IMG/VR virus record: IMGVR_UViG_3300042503_002233
Coordinates: 1 to 60,721 of that record
DNA from: a virus
DNA: 60,721 nt
Direction: 5' to 3' (one strand)
The first letter of the stretch is position 1; each line of letters starts with the position of its first letter. The notes beneath the pieces are model-generated. The model saw nothing but the letters and a program-made list of their open reading frames with translations, searched no databases and had not been told where the DNA came from. Shown here in pieces: positions 28,292 through 39,113 of the stretch. Made by a program: the position numbers and the translations under genes.

Positions 28292-29929
28292 ATGGCGCAG
28301 CAAACAACCGCCGATGACAACGCGGGAATCGGCGTCGGCGTCGTGCAGCCGCAAAGCGGATTAGATTATCCTTTTGTTGCGCCGGGGCTGAACGCGAATC
28401 CGACGTATCTGTTAGACGTCAGAGAATTGTTCGCGGATTTCTATTTGTCGTATGACGATCCCGGCTATTACCGGGCAGAACCGGGCGTTGCACACCCGTT
28501 ACGTATTTACTGGCTTTACGGCTTTGGCGATGGCCCCGCATGGTCTGCCGGCGCCCAGCCTATAAGCGACATTAGTATTCCGGCCCCGGAACACGCAAAA
28601 GATTTAATCGTCGTCGATAGCCAAGATAATGTCGTTTTTAACTCCACGCTGGCCGACGAGTACACCGAGACCGTATGGGGCACGCATTACAAGATTTTTG
28701 AGTGGCGCCGCACGTTCAATCCAACGGCAACGACTACGCGGGTAGCCGTGTGCCGCGCAGTTCAGTTTTTGAACCTGCACACAAACACAGCCATTCCCGA
28801 TCGCCCCATCGAGTTCTGCCCGCGAAACGCCGTGCTTGACGAGCGCACGATTGAAAAAATTCCCAAGCGTATTTTGGCGTTGCGTGTGCAAAACGGCAAT
28901 TGCGTTACGCCGTGGTTTAACGAAAAAGTCACGCTGGTGAACGGCCACAACACAGAAATAGACCTCGGTGAGTCTGCGTCGATTTTGACTAACGTTCCCA
29001 CGCTTACAACAAGCTTGCGCGGTAACAACGACATAATGTTTAAGGCCGTTGCCGGTTCTGGTTTTGGGCAGTTTGGACTGTGCGCAACAGGAATTTGCGA
29101 CGACGCGCCGCCGACCAATGTCTGCCCGCCCGGACAAGACCCGGCCGTTAAAATCTGCAAAGACGTCGAGGGAGAAGAAATCAAGTCGCTCAACGGGGTC
29201 GCACCTGACGCGAACGGCAACATAAATCTGAACGCGAACGACTGCCTTTTCGTGCGCAAACCGGCAGCATATACCGCAGATACACCGCATGATTACGCCG
29301 TAGTAAACGGACAAGAAACTCGTTCGGTTATTCACGTCGGAGCCGATTGTCCGCCCTGCTGCGCCTGCGACGATTATTTATCGACGGCACTCTATCTAAA
29401 AGCCGTACGCGACCAGTACGCGGTAATTGGCGAAAGAGTAGGCGCGTCGCAGCAACTTCACGCGCAAAACGTAGCGCGATGGAACGACCAGCGCGTTTGC
29501 CGGACTAAGAGGCCGTTGCGGCTTATTCTCGTGCCACAGCCGTGTCCGTGCATGGACGTCGTGGCTATGTACTGCAATCAGTGCGAAGATTGTTCTGAGA
29601 GCGTGCGCTTAACCATTGTTTTCGACTCCTCTCCGGGCGGCGGATCGGGCACGGTTGACCCGCGTTACACACAGATCGTGGGTAACGATTTCAGCGTGCC
29701 GGCAACGTTGAACGGCGGCTGGCCGGTGTTCTCAGTCGACTTCCCAACCGTTAAATCTGGTGAATCTGTTTACGTCAAGTTTCGATTGTGTTTTTGCCCG
29801 TCTTATCCTTACGCTATACACGGCAGTTTAACTGGGATCAAAAGCACAGGCCCAATCAAAGCTGGCTGTGAACCTGAAGCAGACGCCGCGTTAGCAGAAG
29901 CAAATCAAACTTTAGATTGCGAGCTTTAA
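28292..29929 (+). CDS. Tail adhesin/adaptor paralogue 2
   Basis: A 545-residue protein with Shine-Dalgarno GAGGTGA. The N-terminus has the family-like LDYPFVAPGL. The middle carries the shared motif SLNGVAPDANGNINLNANDC, typical of the collar before trimeric fibre domains. Cysteine clusters follow (CPPCCACDDY; CPCMDVVAMYCNQCEDC), unusual for a cytoplasmically assembled virion protein unless they bind metal or form disulfides after release. The C-terminal domain is beta-rich. Confidence 0.55.
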   Translation: MAQQTTADDNAGIGVGVVQPQSGLDYPFVAPGLNANPTYLLDVRELFADFYLSYDDPGYYRAEPGVAHPLRIYWLYGFGDGPAWSAGAQPISDISIPAPEHAKDLIVVDSQDNVVFNSTLADEYTETVWGTHYKIFEWRRTFNPTATTTRVAVCRAVQFLNLHTNTAIPDRPIEFCPRNAVLDERTIEKIPKRILALRVQNGNCVTPWFNEKVTLVNGHNTEIDLGESASILTNVPTLTTSLRGNNDIMFKAVAGSGFGQFGLCATGICDDAPPTNVCPPGQDPAVKICKDVEGEEIKSLNGVAPDANGNINLNANDCLFVRKPAAYTADTPHDYAVVNGQETRSVIHVGADCPPCCACDDYLSTALYLKAVRDQYAVIGERVGASQQLHAQNVARWNDQRVCRTKRPLRLILVPQPCPCMDVVAMYCNQCEDCSESVRLTIVFDSSPGGGSGTVDPRYTQIVGNDFSVPATLNGGWPVFSVDFPTVKSGESVYVKFRLCFCPSYPYAIHGSLTGIKSTGPIKAGCEPEADAALAEANQTLDCEL

Positions 29930-29930
29930 T

Positions 29931-31538
29931 ATGCCAATTCGCAATCAGAACTGGTACAACCTGCAAGCCACGCGCCGTTATCCGCTCGATGATACATCTA
30001 CCGGCGAGGACGATACTGGCAAAACAATTCGCGACGACATCATCGTCGATTGCCATATTCGCTACCCGTCGACGATTGGCGAGCACCTGTTTGTACAGGC
30101 CATAAACATTACGCCCAATCTTATCACTGTCCTGTTCGGGCTGGCGCAAACGCTGGACGACACAGAGTCCCCGACGGTTGCCACAATTACGGTTGATAAA
30201 CCAGCAGAACGAAACGTCAATTACAGCATTACAGCTTTCGTTCCGGGCATCAGCGGCTGGGTTGCGTTCGGACCGGGCATCGAAACGCCTTTTGTCGGCC
30301 GCTACTCTACGCCCAAACAGACGCTCATCGGAAACAGGAACGCGCGTCCGTATCAGCCGCTCCCAATCCCGACGATCGGCAAGGTGGGACTGCTGGAATC
30401 ACTGCAAGGCATAGTCAATTTAATCGCTGAAAGCCCCGTCACCGCGACATATCACGAAAATTACGTCGTACCCAAGTACGACCCCGAAACAGATCAAATT
30501 AACGAACTTCCAGTTACAGCGATCGTCTTCTCGTCTGACGCGCCCACCGCGCAATTCAATCCGTTGACCTTTTTTCTGCCACCATGCGGACAGCGGCCAG
30601 AAAACGGAACCTGCCCGAAGCCACCGATCGAGCGCATCAACGGCGTAGACCCAGACTGCGACACCGGCAACATTGACATCGTTTTTAACGACGGACTTAC
30701 AGGCCGACCGTTTGCAGAATGCGGCGGTTTAGACATCACAACCGATCTTGGACTGTCTGCGGCGTGCGGCCCAGATAAAAACGACAAAAAAACCGGTAAG
30801 GACGAGTGCCCATGCGAAGAGCCCGACGCGGTAAGTAACTACTGCTGGCCAACTGCGATAGATGACATCTTTGATCCCGCAGCATGCCCGGAAGAACAAT
30901 TTTCTTGCCCGGCGCTTCCATTCTGCGTGTCACTGGCTTACGAGCAAGATGCGCTCAGCGTTACAAACGGCAGTTTTAGCGTCGCCAAGACTGTGGCGCC
31001 GCCGGCCAGTTGCTGCGACGTGGGGGAGCCAGATTTTTCAAATCACGAAGTTTGGGTCGCGTCGAGTGCTGCTGGCCTGAATATAGCGCTCTATCCGGCG
31101 TGCGCCGCCGACTGGGCGTACGACAAGATTATCTCGACTGAGTTCCGATTAAAGACTGGCGGGCTCAAACAAAATGGCGGCGTCGTTTTAAACCATATGC
31201 GCGTGCAAGAAAACGGACGCTGCCGTACAAAATACTACGCAGTGATATTTGACGGCAGCGCGGCAGAGTTGCAACTTTACCGTTTTGACGGCGCATTGCT
31301 TATTAAAGAGAACAAAGTATCCGTACCGAACGTTGTCGGAAATTGGTACAAAATATCGGCTTTTGCTACCGAAAGCAGCGGGTCATCGACAATCTCTGGC
31401 ACGCTTTACGACATGACTACCGGCGAGATCGTGGCCACGCTCACTACAAACACACCAGACTATGAAATGGTAAATGGGCGCGCCGGCATTATCACAAACT
31501 CGGCCATAACGCAATTTAATCGCTTCGAGATAACCTGA
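29931..31538 (+). CDS. Tail adhesin/adaptor paralogue 3
   Basis: A 535-residue protein with an N-terminal NQNWYNLQATRRYPLDDTST very like paralogue 1, including the Arg-Tyr-Pro-Leu core, then a shared beta module and the RINGVDPDCDTGNIDI motif. Several Cys pairs follow (CPCEEPD, CPEEQFSCPALPFC). The C-terminal 170 residues (NGSFSVAKTV to the end) look like a jelly-roll or lectin-type sandwich (YKISAFATESSGSSTISGTL), a plausible carbohydrate-binding tip. It starts two bases after the previous gene, with which it shares an operon. Confidence 0.55.
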   Translation: MPIRNQNWYNLQATRRYPLDDTSTGEDDTGKTIRDDIIVDCHIRYPSTIGEHLFVQAINITPNLITVLFGLAQTLDDTESPTVATITVDKPAERNVNYSITAFVPGISGWVAFGPGIETPFVGRYSTPKQTLIGNRNARPYQPLPIPTIGKVGLLESLQGIVNLIAESPVTATYHENYVVPKYDPETDQINELPVTAIVFSSDAPTAQFNPLTFFLPPCGQRPENGTCPKPPIERINGVDPDCDTGNIDIVFNDGLTGRPFAECGGLDITTDLGLSAACGPDKNDKKTGKDECPCEEPDAVSNYCWPTAIDDIFDPAACPEEQFSCPALPFCVSLAYEQDALSVTNGSFSVAKTVAPPASCCDVGEPDFSNHEVWVASSAAGLNIALYPACAADWAYDKIISTEFRLKTGGLKQNGGVVLNHMRVQENGRCRTKYYAVIFDGSAAELQLYRFDGALLIKENKVSVPNVVGNWYKISAFATESSGSSTISGTLYDMTTGEIVATLTTNTPDYEMVNGRAGIITNSAITQFNRFEIT

Positions 31539-32329
31539 TGACCGACGCCGCACGTATTCTATTCCCGGACTTTCGCGAAGAGCAGCGCGACTCTCGGTAT
31601 CCGTTCGTCGACACAGCAAACCTGCTGGCGACAGATGGTCTAACGGCCATCCAGCGCGACACGTTTATCGACGCCGTATTTCACATTATTGGCGCGGGCA
31701 ATCGTGTTTACATCTCGTCTGTAAAAATTGAGTCACAAAAAGTAACGATTACCCTCGGCGACGAAACGACAGACGCCGTAGCCGCGGCAACATTCGCTCC
31801 AAGCCCCATTGCCGCAACCGCGTCGGGCGGGCTAGCAATTTACGACTTGCTTGGACGACCCGCCGGCACGTTAGTGGCGACAAAAGACAACTTGTCGTTA
31901 TTTACAGGTTGGTCAATCGGCACCTACGAGTTTACGCGTGAAGCAACAGAGTTTGTATCGACCACGGTAATCCCGACAAGAGAGCCCGGCGTCCGTGGGT
32001 TGAGCCCAGCCACAAAAGAACTCATCACCGGCGACGTATGGTTAATTGGCGACGGCGGCGTCACATTTCGATACGGTGGCGTGCAAGACGGAAAACAGAT
32101 CATCCGCGTCGACGTCACGGGCGTGCCGCTTTCAAATCGGTTTTTGTGCGTGCCGTATGAGCGGTTTCAATCAAAAAACTTTGTGCGCACAATTAACGGC
32201 TGTCCCCCCGACGAATATGGCAACTTTACAATTACCGCGACCGGTCATGAGATCGACGACACTGTGTTGCGGGTCACACAAGCTGACGGCATAATTTTTA
32301 TAGACGCTGTCGGAAGAAAGGTGGTGTGA
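31538..32329 (+). CDS. Tail adhesin/adaptor paralogue 4
   Basis: A 263-residue protein overlapping the previous stop by one base. The N-terminus has RDSRYPFVDTANLL, the shared Tyr-Pro core, followed by the same order of strands as paralogues 1 and 3. It ends with RTINGCPPDEYGNFTITATG, again the collar motif, and only a short tail. It therefore seems to be the minimal form of the family: an attachment module without a large tip domain. Confidence 0.55.
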   Translation: MTDAARILFPDFREEQRDSRYPFVDTANLLATDGLTAIQRDTFIDAVFHIIGAGNRVYISSVKIESQKVTITLGDETTDAVAAATFAPSPIAATASGGLAIYDLLGRPAGTLVATKDNLSLFTGWSIGTYEFTREATEFVSTTVIPTREPGVRGLSPATKELITGDVWLIGDGGVTFRYGGVQDGKQIIRVDVTGVPLSNRFLCVPYERFQSKNFVRTINGCPPDEYGNFTITATGHEIDDTVLRVTQADGIIFIDAVGRKVV

Positions 32330-32330
32330 T

Positions 32331-33281
32331 ATGCCTCGCCCGGGTTTTTACAACGACAATGAATACCGCGCGTACCCGTTTATTTTCAAAGCCGGTGCGG
32401 TGGCCCTTCCTTACTCAACCGTGGTGGACTGCGGAATTATCATGGGCCTCGACAGCGAATTTGATGGTGAAGTTCATGAAGTGTGGCTGCAGCAAATCAA
32501 ACGCCTAAACAACACATTTGAATTCGAGTTTGCCACGAACGCCCCGGGAGCCGCGCAAAAGCCGCTGGTGTTCCAACGCGACGTCGATACAGCGGAGTGG
32601 CTGATGGAAGACGCCGAGTCCGAGCCATATGTTAAAGACGTCAATAGCTGCGCGACCGAGCCCGCGTGGTCCGGGTTTCTAGTTACGGGCCCGCTGAAAG
32701 ATTTAGAAGCCGCGCTGCCGAACGACGGAACAATCACTCTCGGGACGGCTTACACACTGGAGCCAGCACGTATTCAAAGCCTTGTTCGAAGCTATTTAAG
32801 AGCAGTCTCGCTTGGAAATTTTTCTCGGCCGCGGGCAAGATCGGCGTGCGACAATTCACCCGGCACGCCGCGACATGTTGTAATAAACAAACGATGCATT
32901 GCGGGAGATATTAGATTTAAAGAGGGCTACAACGCGCAAATTCGACAACGCGTACTTACAAACGAGATCGTCATTTCCGCTGGCCGCGGCTTTGGGGCGC
33001 AGTACGACGCAGAACTGTGCCAGAACCACGGGGAGATTCCATTTTACGACGGAGAGCAAAAGCCCATTTTGTTCCCCGCGGCGGATGGACGGCCAGAGGT
33101 ACGGAGCAAATTTTTTAGCGGCGGCCCAGCGTGTGACGAACTTGTGTCGTCTATAAACGGAGTAACCGGACCAGATGTTACAATCGTCGGCGGCACTGGC
33201 ATCAACGTGCGCGTCGATCAGGACAATCCAAATACCATACTCGTGACCCTGTCGACGACCAACATCGCCGGCAACTGTTAA
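32331..33281 (+). CDS. Tail adhesin/adaptor paralogue 5
   Basis: A 316-residue protein starting with [15 protein letters not shown], the same N-terminal core. The middle region ([20 protein letters not shown]) is beta-rich. The C-terminus [20 protein letters not shown] is a classic pre-fibre motif found before trimeric fibre segments. It is probably another tail-tip adaptor or receptor-binding protein. The giant repeat protein begins 12 bases later. Confidence 0.55.
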   Translation: MPRPGFYNDNEYRAYPFIFKAGAVALPYSTVVDCGIIMGLDSEFDGEVHEVWLQQIKRLNNTFEFEFATNAPGAAQKPLVFQRDVDTAEWLMEDAESEPYVKDVNSCATEPAWSGFLVTGPLKDLEAALPNDGTITLGTAYTLEPARIQSLVRSYLRAVSLGNFSRPRARSACDNSPGTPRHVVINKRCIAGDIRFKEGYNAQIRQRVLTNEIVISAGRGFGAQYDAELCQNHGEIPFYDGEQKPILFPAADGRPEVRSKFFSGGPACDELVSSINGVTGPDVTIVGGTGINVRVDQDNPNTILVTLSTTNIAGNC

Positions 33282-33292
33282 CAGGTCGTGCG

Positions 33293-36200
33293 ATGACAGA
33301 TTTTTTCTTCAAAAACAACAAGTGCGGTATCGCAAACAAGGTCGAGAAGTCGGACTTCAAGTTCGTCTTTGACTGCGACATCGTACCGACGCCGCCGCCG
33401 ATTTTTGACTGCCCGCCGCCGATCGTGCCGCGCGAACCTGAAATTCCGTGCCCTGTATTCGACGTCAAATCGAAACTGCAGGTCGGTTACGCCGATGGGG
33501 CTGATAGAGACGTCGATAACTGCGACGTCAAAGAGAACAAAATCAAGTTTGAGATCAGCAAGCGCGTGTTTGACGGCTGCCCCGCGCCAAACGACTGCGA
33601 ATTTGATGTTGACCTCGAAATTGATATCGCCTTTCCTGCGCCCCCGTGTCCTGACCTGAAAGTCAACACGTTCAGCGTTAAAAGCGGCTTTGCCGATCAG
33701 CCGTGCGCGCAAGAAGAAAGCAAATTTAGCATCCGCACAAAAAAGATTCCGGGAAAGGACTGCAATGATCCCGGCTCGTGCGAGTTCGAATTCGACCTTG
33801 AAATCAACGTCCCTATTCCGCGCGCGCCGTGCCCGAAAATCAACGTTAGGACATTTAACGTCAGCAGCGGCGACCCAACCCGGTGCGGCGTCGGGAGAAA
33901 CCGATTTGAGATTACGCCAAATCATCGGCCGGGTACAAATTGCGACGACCCGGGCGAGTGCAACTTTGACGTAGACCTCGAAATACACATCCCAATTCCG
34001 CGTCCACCATGCCCGGAAATAAAAATAAATGTTTTTGACGTCAAGTCCGGTTATGAAACAGCCGACTGCAGCGGTGAAAACAAATTTGAGATTCGGCGCA
34101 TTATCGAAGAGCCGCCGTGCGACGATCCGTTCAAACAGTTTAAGTGCGACTTTGAAGTCGACCTGCGGATATTTATTCCGATTCCGCAGCCGCCATGCCC
34201 TGAGATCAACATCAAAACTTTCTCGGTCAAAAGCGGGTACGCCGGTTCTGACTGCGCAAACGGAAGAAACCACTTTGAAATCACGACGAGAAAAATTCCG
34301 GGAGATTGTACGAACCCGGACAAATGCGAGTTTGACGTCAGTCTAGAGATTAATATCCCGCTGCCGCCAATCGTATGCCCGACAATTGTCATAAAAACGT
34401 TTAAAGTAACAAGCGACTACGCTGATCAATGTGCGCCCGGCCGAAACCGATTTGCGATCACAACGCGGCACGTCGAGCCAGAAAACTGCACGGACTCGGC
34501 GCCGGAGTGTAATTTTGACGTCGAGCTTGAGATTGACGTGCCGATCCCTCGGCCGCCGTGTCCTGAGATCAAAGTCAAGACATTTGAAGTGACGACCGGT
34601 TACAAGCTAGACAACTGCGCGCGGGGCGAGAACAAGTTCATCATCACGCGGCGAACGGAAAAAGCCCCGTGCGGCGACGATAAAAAAATTCAGGACGTGT
34701 GCGAGTTCGACATCGAACTCTCGATTGACGTTCCGATTCCAGTACCACCGTGCCCTGAATTAAACGTCAAAAAATTTGAAGTCAAGACCGCCTACAAGTT
34801 AGACGACTGCGAGCAGGGCGAAAACGTATTCAAAATTACAAAACGCATCACGCCCCCAACATGCGACGATGCGCCGCAATGCGAATTTGATTTTGAGCTC
34901 ACAATCAACGTCCCGATTCCCGTGCCGCCATGCCCGGATATCGACGTCAAGACGTTCAAAGTAAAGGTCGGCTACGCCGACACAGATTGCGCGCAAGGCG
35001 AAAACAAGTTTGTCATAAAAAAGACGGCCACGCCGCCAAGCTGCGACGGCTCGACAGCGGGCGATTGCAAGTTTGATGTTGAGCTTGAGATCAACGTCCC
35101 GATTCCAGTGCCGCCATGTCCCGAGATCAACGTCGGAACTTTTAAGGTCAAAAGCGGTTATGCACGTTGCATTAGCGGCTCAAACAAATTTACTGTCAGA
35201 AAGAAAGACATCCCCTCCGTACCAAATTGCGACAACCCCGAGCCGCCCAAATGTGAATTTGAAATAGACCTTGAGATCAACGTTCCTATTCCCGAGCCGC
35301 CGTGCCCAGAGATCAACGTTAGCTCGTTCAGTGTCAACTACATAGAGTACGCCGGCACGCAAGGACCGCCGAGCGTGGGCGGTTGCAATCAATTCGTAAT
35401 CAATAAGCGCGAAACGCCACCGTCATGCGACGGCGGAGGCGGAAATTGCGAATTCGATATTGACCTGCAACTGTGCATCCCGGTGCCCAGAATAAAATGC
35501 CCCGTATTTGTCACCCGCTTTAAAGTCGAAAGCGGCTACTCTGATTGCGTCAGCGGTAATAACGTTTTTGAGATCACAGGTAGCGACAACAACGGCGAGT
35601 GCGTATTTGACGTCAACCTAGAAATATCTATTCCAATACCCAAGCCGCCGTGCCCAGTCGTTCGGACAAATCTGGTGCTCGGGACGTTCCTGTCAAATTG
35701 CGGCAAAGGCGGCGGTGTATTTGACGTCTCAACTGAAATTATTCCGGGCGGCTGCGGCGCGCCAGACGCGTGTTTCTTCGACTTCAATCTTGAACTCTAC
35801 ATACCCATCCCAAAATTTGTAGAAGACGTTGTTTTTGCGGCGCCCAATCCAAAACTCGACGTCAGGTGGTGCGAACCAAACTTCGCTGGTGGTTTACTCC
35901 ATCCGCGCGTTTCATTCGTCAAAATGGCTTTTATAAGGAAAGCCGATATTTGGGCGAACGCGTGCGATCACGGACAACGCATTGCATACGACGTCGATTT
36001 TCAACTGGATATCGTACTGCCGCCTCTCCCGTGCAGTTATTTTAAACTCAGCCCCAAGAAGCCAGAGTTCCCTGTCCGCCGCGTTAAAGAGAACAAAGAA
36101 TATCTGAAACTGTCTGTTGTTCCAAAGCCGTCTATTAACTGCAACCCGTGCGAATACGAATTTGATATCGACATTCAACTGCGCTGCACGCCCTGCCCGG

Positions 36201-37852
36201 TTTTTCACAACAATCCGGCCAAGATAGACTTCATCCTGCCCACAGACCCGCCGCGAGGTAAAGTAGAAATTGCTGCGAGACCGAAAGCAGACTGCGAGTA
36301 TCCATGCGAATATGACGTCAATTTTGAGTTGTATCTGCCAAAGCCGTGCGTACCGAAATTCAACGTCCTGCCGCCGAGAGTCAATCCGTGTATTTACAGT
36401 GATGCCGCGACGTGGGAAACCTGCCGTCCCGAGGACAGCGAGTACATTAATCTCACTATTACGCCGTCCATCTCCGGCAACGCGTGCGAATACGACGTCG
36501 AAATCTATACCAAGCCGCCGTGGTATGTGCCGCGAGAAGTGGAGTGCGACGAGTTTGATACCTCATACGGCATTAAGGTTCAATACACAGAAGAAGACCC
36601 GCCACCAGACGGAACGTTAACAATTACGCCACGGGCGTTTGATCCGCTGATCGACAAACACTGTACGTACGATGTCGAAGCTGACATATACGTATCTACT
36701 AGGGGCTGCATTCCTAGCTTCAAAGTCCTCCCGACAAAACTTAATCCATGCTACTACAGCGATGCGAGTACGTTTGAAACTTGTAACCCCGAAGATGACG
36801 AGTTCATCACGCTTTCTATCACGCAACCGGACCCGGCAAAATGTAAATACGAAATCGAAGTTTACGCTAAGCCGGCGATCTACAGGCCAGAAAACAGAGT
36901 TTGCGACACGTTCGACACGTCGTACGGCATCAAGGTTCAGTACACATCAGAAGACCCGCCGCCAGCAGGCACGTTAACAATTACCGCACGGTCATTTGAT
37001 CCGCTCGTGGATAAGGCTTGCACATACGATGTCGAGGCGGACGTATACGTTCCTACGCCCGCCTGCCCGGAAATTTGGTACTCGCCGGGTAGTTTCCGCC
37101 TCGTGCCTGTTCCGATAAAGGACTGGAGCGCAAAGTACGAAACTCTCGATATAGAGTTCCTCCCTGAAATTAGTGAGGGTAAATGCCGCATCGAAATTGT
37201 TGGCGACATTAACGTACCCATCACGCGACTGACGTGCGATAAATTTGAAACTGCTGGCGCAGTCAAAATTAACGAAACGGACAGCGCCCCGTCGGGAACA
37301 CTCGCGATCACAGCGCGGGCGCTAGAATCAGGCGCCGAAAGCTGCACGTACGATGTCAGCCTTGAATTAAATCTTAACAAGAGCGGCGCAACAGGCCCGA
37401 CAGGGCCTACCGGGCCTTCTGGCGCAACAGGCCCCACTGGCCCCGGTACGACTGGACCAACTGGACCGACAGGTCCTTCTGGGGCAACAGGCCCGACTGG
37501 GCCTACCGGGCCTAGCGGTCCAACCGGCCCGTCCGGTCCCACTGGTCCCCGCGGCGCAACCGGCCCCACTGGCGCCGGTACGACTGGACCAACTGGATCG
37601 ACAGGCGCCACCGGTCCTTCTGGCGCTACCGGACCATCGGGACTACGCGGCGCTACAGGCCCTCAAGGCCCACAGGGCGCAACAGGGCCACAAGGCATAA
37701 CGGGCATTACAGGCGCTACAGGGCCAGTCGGGCCAACGATTACTAGCGTTGTTGGTTCAGTTTCATTTGGCGCGACTAACTCGTTAACCGGCTCATTCAA
37801 TAACGGCGTGCTCACGCTGAACCTCACACTTGCGACAACTACATGCCCATAA
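33293..37852 (+). CDS. Giant cysteine-repeat fibre protein with collagen-like C-terminus
   Basis: The 1,519-residue protein contains about 13 clear repeats of 60-80 residues (about 52-843). Each has a Cys-x-Phe-Asp-x-x-Leu-Glu-Ile strand, a Pro-Ile-Pro-x-Pro-Pro-Cys-Pro-Glu-Ile turn, and a Phe-x-Val-x-Ser-Gly-Tyr strand with a further cysteine. Roughly nine more degenerate units follow to about 1360. Residues about 1364-1481 are Gly-X-Thr/Pro collagen triplets, and the last 37 residues form a small beta cap that probably starts trimerisation. This is most likely a long, rod-like tail fibre. Paired cysteines in each unit suggest disulfide or metal stabilisation. The family was not recognised. 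Confidence 0.72.
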   Translation: MTDFFFKNNKCGIANKVEKSDFKFVFDCDIVPTPPPIFDCPPPIVPREPEIPCPVFDVKSKLQVGYADGADRDVDNCDVKENKIKFEISKRVFDGCPAPNDCEFDVDLEIDIAFPAPPCPDLKVNTFSVKSGFADQPCAQEESKFSIRTKKIPGKDCNDPGSCEFEFDLEINVPIPRAPCPKINVRTFNVSSGDPTRCGVGRNRFEITPNHRPGTNCDDPGECNFDVDLEIHIPIPRPPCPEIKINVFDVKSGYETADCSGENKFEIRRIIEEPPCDDPFKQFKCDFEVDLRIFIPIPQPPCPEINIKTFSVKSGYAGSDCANGRNHFEITTRKIPGDCTNPDKCEFDVSLEINIPLPPIVCPTIVIKTFKVTSDYADQCAPGRNRFAITTRHVEPENCTDSAPECNFDVELEIDVPIPRPPCPEIKVKTFEVTTGYKLDNCARGENKFIITRRTEKAPCGDDKKIQDVCEFDIELSIDVPIPVPPCPELNVKKFEVKTAYKLDDCEQGENVFKITKRITPPTCDDAPQCEFDFELTINVPIPVPPCPDIDVKTFKVKVGYADTDCAQGENKFVIKKTATPPSCDGSTAGDCKFDVELEINVPIPVPPCPEINVGTFKVKSGYARCISGSNKFTVRKKDIPSVPNCDNPEPPKCEFEIDLEINVPIPEPPCPEINVSSFSVNYIEYAGTQGPPSVGGCNQFVINKRETPPSCDGGGGNCEFDIDLQLCIPVPRIKCPVFVTRFKVESGYSDCVSGNNVFEITGSDNNGECVFDVNLEISIPIPKPPCPVVRTNLVLGTFLSNCGKGGGVFDVSTEIIPGGCGAPDACFFDFNLELYIPIPKFVEDVVFAAPNPKLDVRWCEPNFAGGLLHPRVSFVKMAFIRKADIWANACDHGQRIAYDVDFQLDIVLPPLPCSYFKLSPKKPEFPVRRVKENKEYLKLSVVPKPSINCNPCEYEFDIDIQLRCTPCPVFHNNPAKIDFILPTDPPRGKVEIAARPKADCEYPCEYDVNFELYLPKPCVPKFNVLPPRVNPCIYSDAATWETCRPEDSEYINLTITPSISGNACEYDVEIYTKPPWYVPREVECDEFDTSYGIKVQYTEEDPPPDGTLTITPRAFDPLIDKHCTYDVEADIYVSTRGCIPSFKVLPTKLNPCYYSDASTFETCNPEDDEFITLSITQPDPAKCKYEIEVYAKPAIYRPENRVCDTFDTSYGIKVQYTSEDPPPAGTLTITARSFDPLVDKACTYDVEADVYVPTPACPEIWYSPGSFRLVPVPIKDWSAKYETLDIEFLPEISEGKCRIEIVGDINVPITRLTCDKFETAGAVKINETDSAPSGTLAITARALESGAESCTYDVSLELNLNKSGATGPTGPTGPSGATGPTGPGTTGPTGPTGPSGATGPTGPTGPSGPTGPSGPTGPRGATGPTGAGTTGPTGSTGATGPSGATGPSGLRGATGPQGPQGATGPQGITGITGATGPVGPTITSVVGSVSFGATNSLTGSFNNGVLTLNLTLATTTCP
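33449..35820 (+). repeat. Thirteen tandem protein-level repeats, about 180-220 bp each
   Basis: Units recur around the motif C-x-F-D-x-x-L-E-I-x-x-P-I-P-x-P-P-C-P. DNA identity is moderate, so the array is old rather than freshly expanded; units 6-10 are the most alike ([10 protein letters not shown] is nearly constant). Confidence 0.85.
37381..37737 (+). repeat. Collagen-like Gly-X-Y repeat at the end of the giant fibre gene
   Basis: About 39 Gly-X-Y triplets, chiefly Gly-Pro-Thr, Gly-Pro-Ser and Gly-Ala-Thr, encoded by 9-base units with varied codons. Threonine in place of hydroxyproline is typical of bacterial and phage collagens. Confidence 0.92.
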
Positions 37853-37877
37853 AGTAATCGTTAAATAAGCAACAGCG

Positions 37878-37905
37878 TTCAAACCGCGCTAAAAAAATAT
37901 ACAAT
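37878..37905 (+). promoter_or_regulatory. Candidate sigma-70-type promoter before the second collagen gene
   Basis: TTCAAA and TACAAT are separated by 16 bases in the short gap after the giant fibre gene. Transcription would begin near 37912, so the ATG at 37950 is the likely start of the downstream gene rather than the in-frame ATG at 37908. Confidence 0.4.
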
Positions 37906-37949
37906 AGATGCTACGCTGGGCAGCATTACTTTCAACAATTGAGCGAACT

Positions 37950-39074
37950 ATGGCCGACGACACCGAAAGAAAAGACAGCGACGACCCGATGTCGCCAAAT
38001 TACGCGCCAAAACCAAACGAAGAGTTTGTAATACTGTCGGCCGCCGAAGACCCAACTCCATTAGGGCAATCGGAGATACTGCAGGAAAAAATACCTTTTG
38101 ATACTGTCGAAATACCGCTCGAAAACGGGTCAAACACATGGACCTTCTCCGGCGGTTCCAGTCCGTCCTCGTTCACGCTGCCCTCAACTACCGGCACGGT
38201 CGGCCCGCAAGGTCCACAGGGCGCAACGGGCGTTACAGGCGTAGCCGGCGCTACAGGCTCCACGGGCCCCCGCGGCGCGACTGGCATTACTGGCGCTTCA
38301 GGCGCGTCCGGCGCAACTGGCGCGACCGGAGCAACCGGGGCCACGGGCGCCACAGGTCCTCGTGGGCCTACTGGACCCACAGGCCCACTGGGCCCCACAG
38401 GCCCTACAGGGCCGCGTGGGCCTACCGGCGCTACTGGGCCGACCGGGGCCACGGGACCAACCGGACCACTAGGCCCCACAGGCTCTACGGGCCCTACAGG
38501 GGCTACGGGACCCACAGGCCCAACAGGACCAATTGGCCCGACTGGGCCTAGCGGGCCCACAGGACCTAGCGGACCGACAGGCCCGACAGGGCCGCGTGGA
38601 CCTACCGGGGCTACCGGTTTAACAGGTCCGATTGGGCCAACGGGAATAACAGGTCCAAGCGGCCCTACAGGACCAACAGGGCCGACCGGCCCATCCGGCC
38701 CGCGAGGCCCCACAGGTCCCACCGGAGCGACAGGGCCGACCGGAGCGCTCGGCCCCACGGGACCTACGGGCGCAACCGGGCCGTCTGGCCCAACCGGTCC
38801 AATAGGCCCGACAGGGCCTTCGGGGCCGAGAGGCGCTACTGGCCCCGCAGGCGTTATCGGCACAATGGGGCCAGCGGGTCCTGCCGGGCCTATAGGGCCG
38901 TCTGGCGTTTGCGGCCCTCGCGGCGCCACCGGAATGACCGGGCCAACCGGACCTATGGGCGTTGCGGCAATCACGCCGCAGTTCATCGACGACCTAATCG
39001 TGGCTGTTTACTCAAACGCAGCCCTTCGCACCGCAATCGTCGCCGTGGCGAATGGCGCAACTGGGCCGACGTAG
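37950..39074 (+). CDS. Collagen-like tail fibre protein
   Basis: A 374-residue protein: about 80 residues of acidic, proline-containing N-terminus (probable attachment part), then about 84 Gly-X-Y triplets (about 84-337), then a short C-terminus with [20 protein letters not shown] that may nucleate the triple helix. The start at 37950 is preferred over 37908 because the candidate promoter lies at 37878-37905. Trimeric collagen-like rods are common in phage fibres and head decorations. Triplet content matches the tail of the preceding giant protein, so the two may share an origin or co-assemble. Confidence 0.75.
   Translation: MADDTERKDSDDPMSPNYAPKPNEEFVILSAAEDPTPLGQSEILQEKIPFDTVEIPLENGSNTWTFSGGSSPSSFTLPSTTGTVGPQGPQGATGVTGVAGATGSTGPRGATGITGASGASGATGATGATGATGATGPRGPTGPTGPLGPTGPTGPRGPTGATGPTGATGPTGPLGPTGSTGPTGATGPTGPTGPIGPTGPSGPTGPSGPTGPTGPRGPTGATGLTGPIGPTGITGPSGPTGPTGPTGPSGPRGPTGPTGATGPTGALGPTGPTGATGPSGPTGPIGPTGPSGPRGATGPAGVIGTMGPAGPAGPIGPSGVCGPRGATGMTGPTGPMGVAAITPQFIDDLIVAVYSNAALRTAIVAVANGATGPT
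38194..38961 (+). repeat. Collagen-like Gly-X-Y repeat array
   Basis: An uninterrupted run of roughly 84 Gly-X-Y triplets, dominated by Gly-Pro-Thr and Gly-Ala-Thr, built from degenerate 9-base units. High local similarity makes it prone to slippage and assembly error. Confidence 0.92.
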
Positions 39075-39113
39075 CTATAACAGAAAACCACGCCATTTAC
39101 ACATGAGGTAGCT

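Noticed and set aside
36937-37611. Minus-strand frame with Gly-Pro-Val repeats under the giant fibre end
   Set aside because: Same collagen mirror effect.
37908-37949. Earlier ATG as start of the second collagen gene
   Set aside because: It lies only three bases after a candidate -10 box and has no Shine-Dalgarno; ATG 37950 is preferred.
38194-38961. CRISPR-like short periodic repeat
   Set aside because: The period is 9 bases and encodes Gly-X-Y in frame; no spacer-repeat pattern.
38000-38986. 328-codon minus-strand Gly-Pro-Val protein antisense to the collagen gene
   Set aside because: Mirror image of Gly-X-Y codons (GGC/GCC and CCx/xGG); a repeat artefact.
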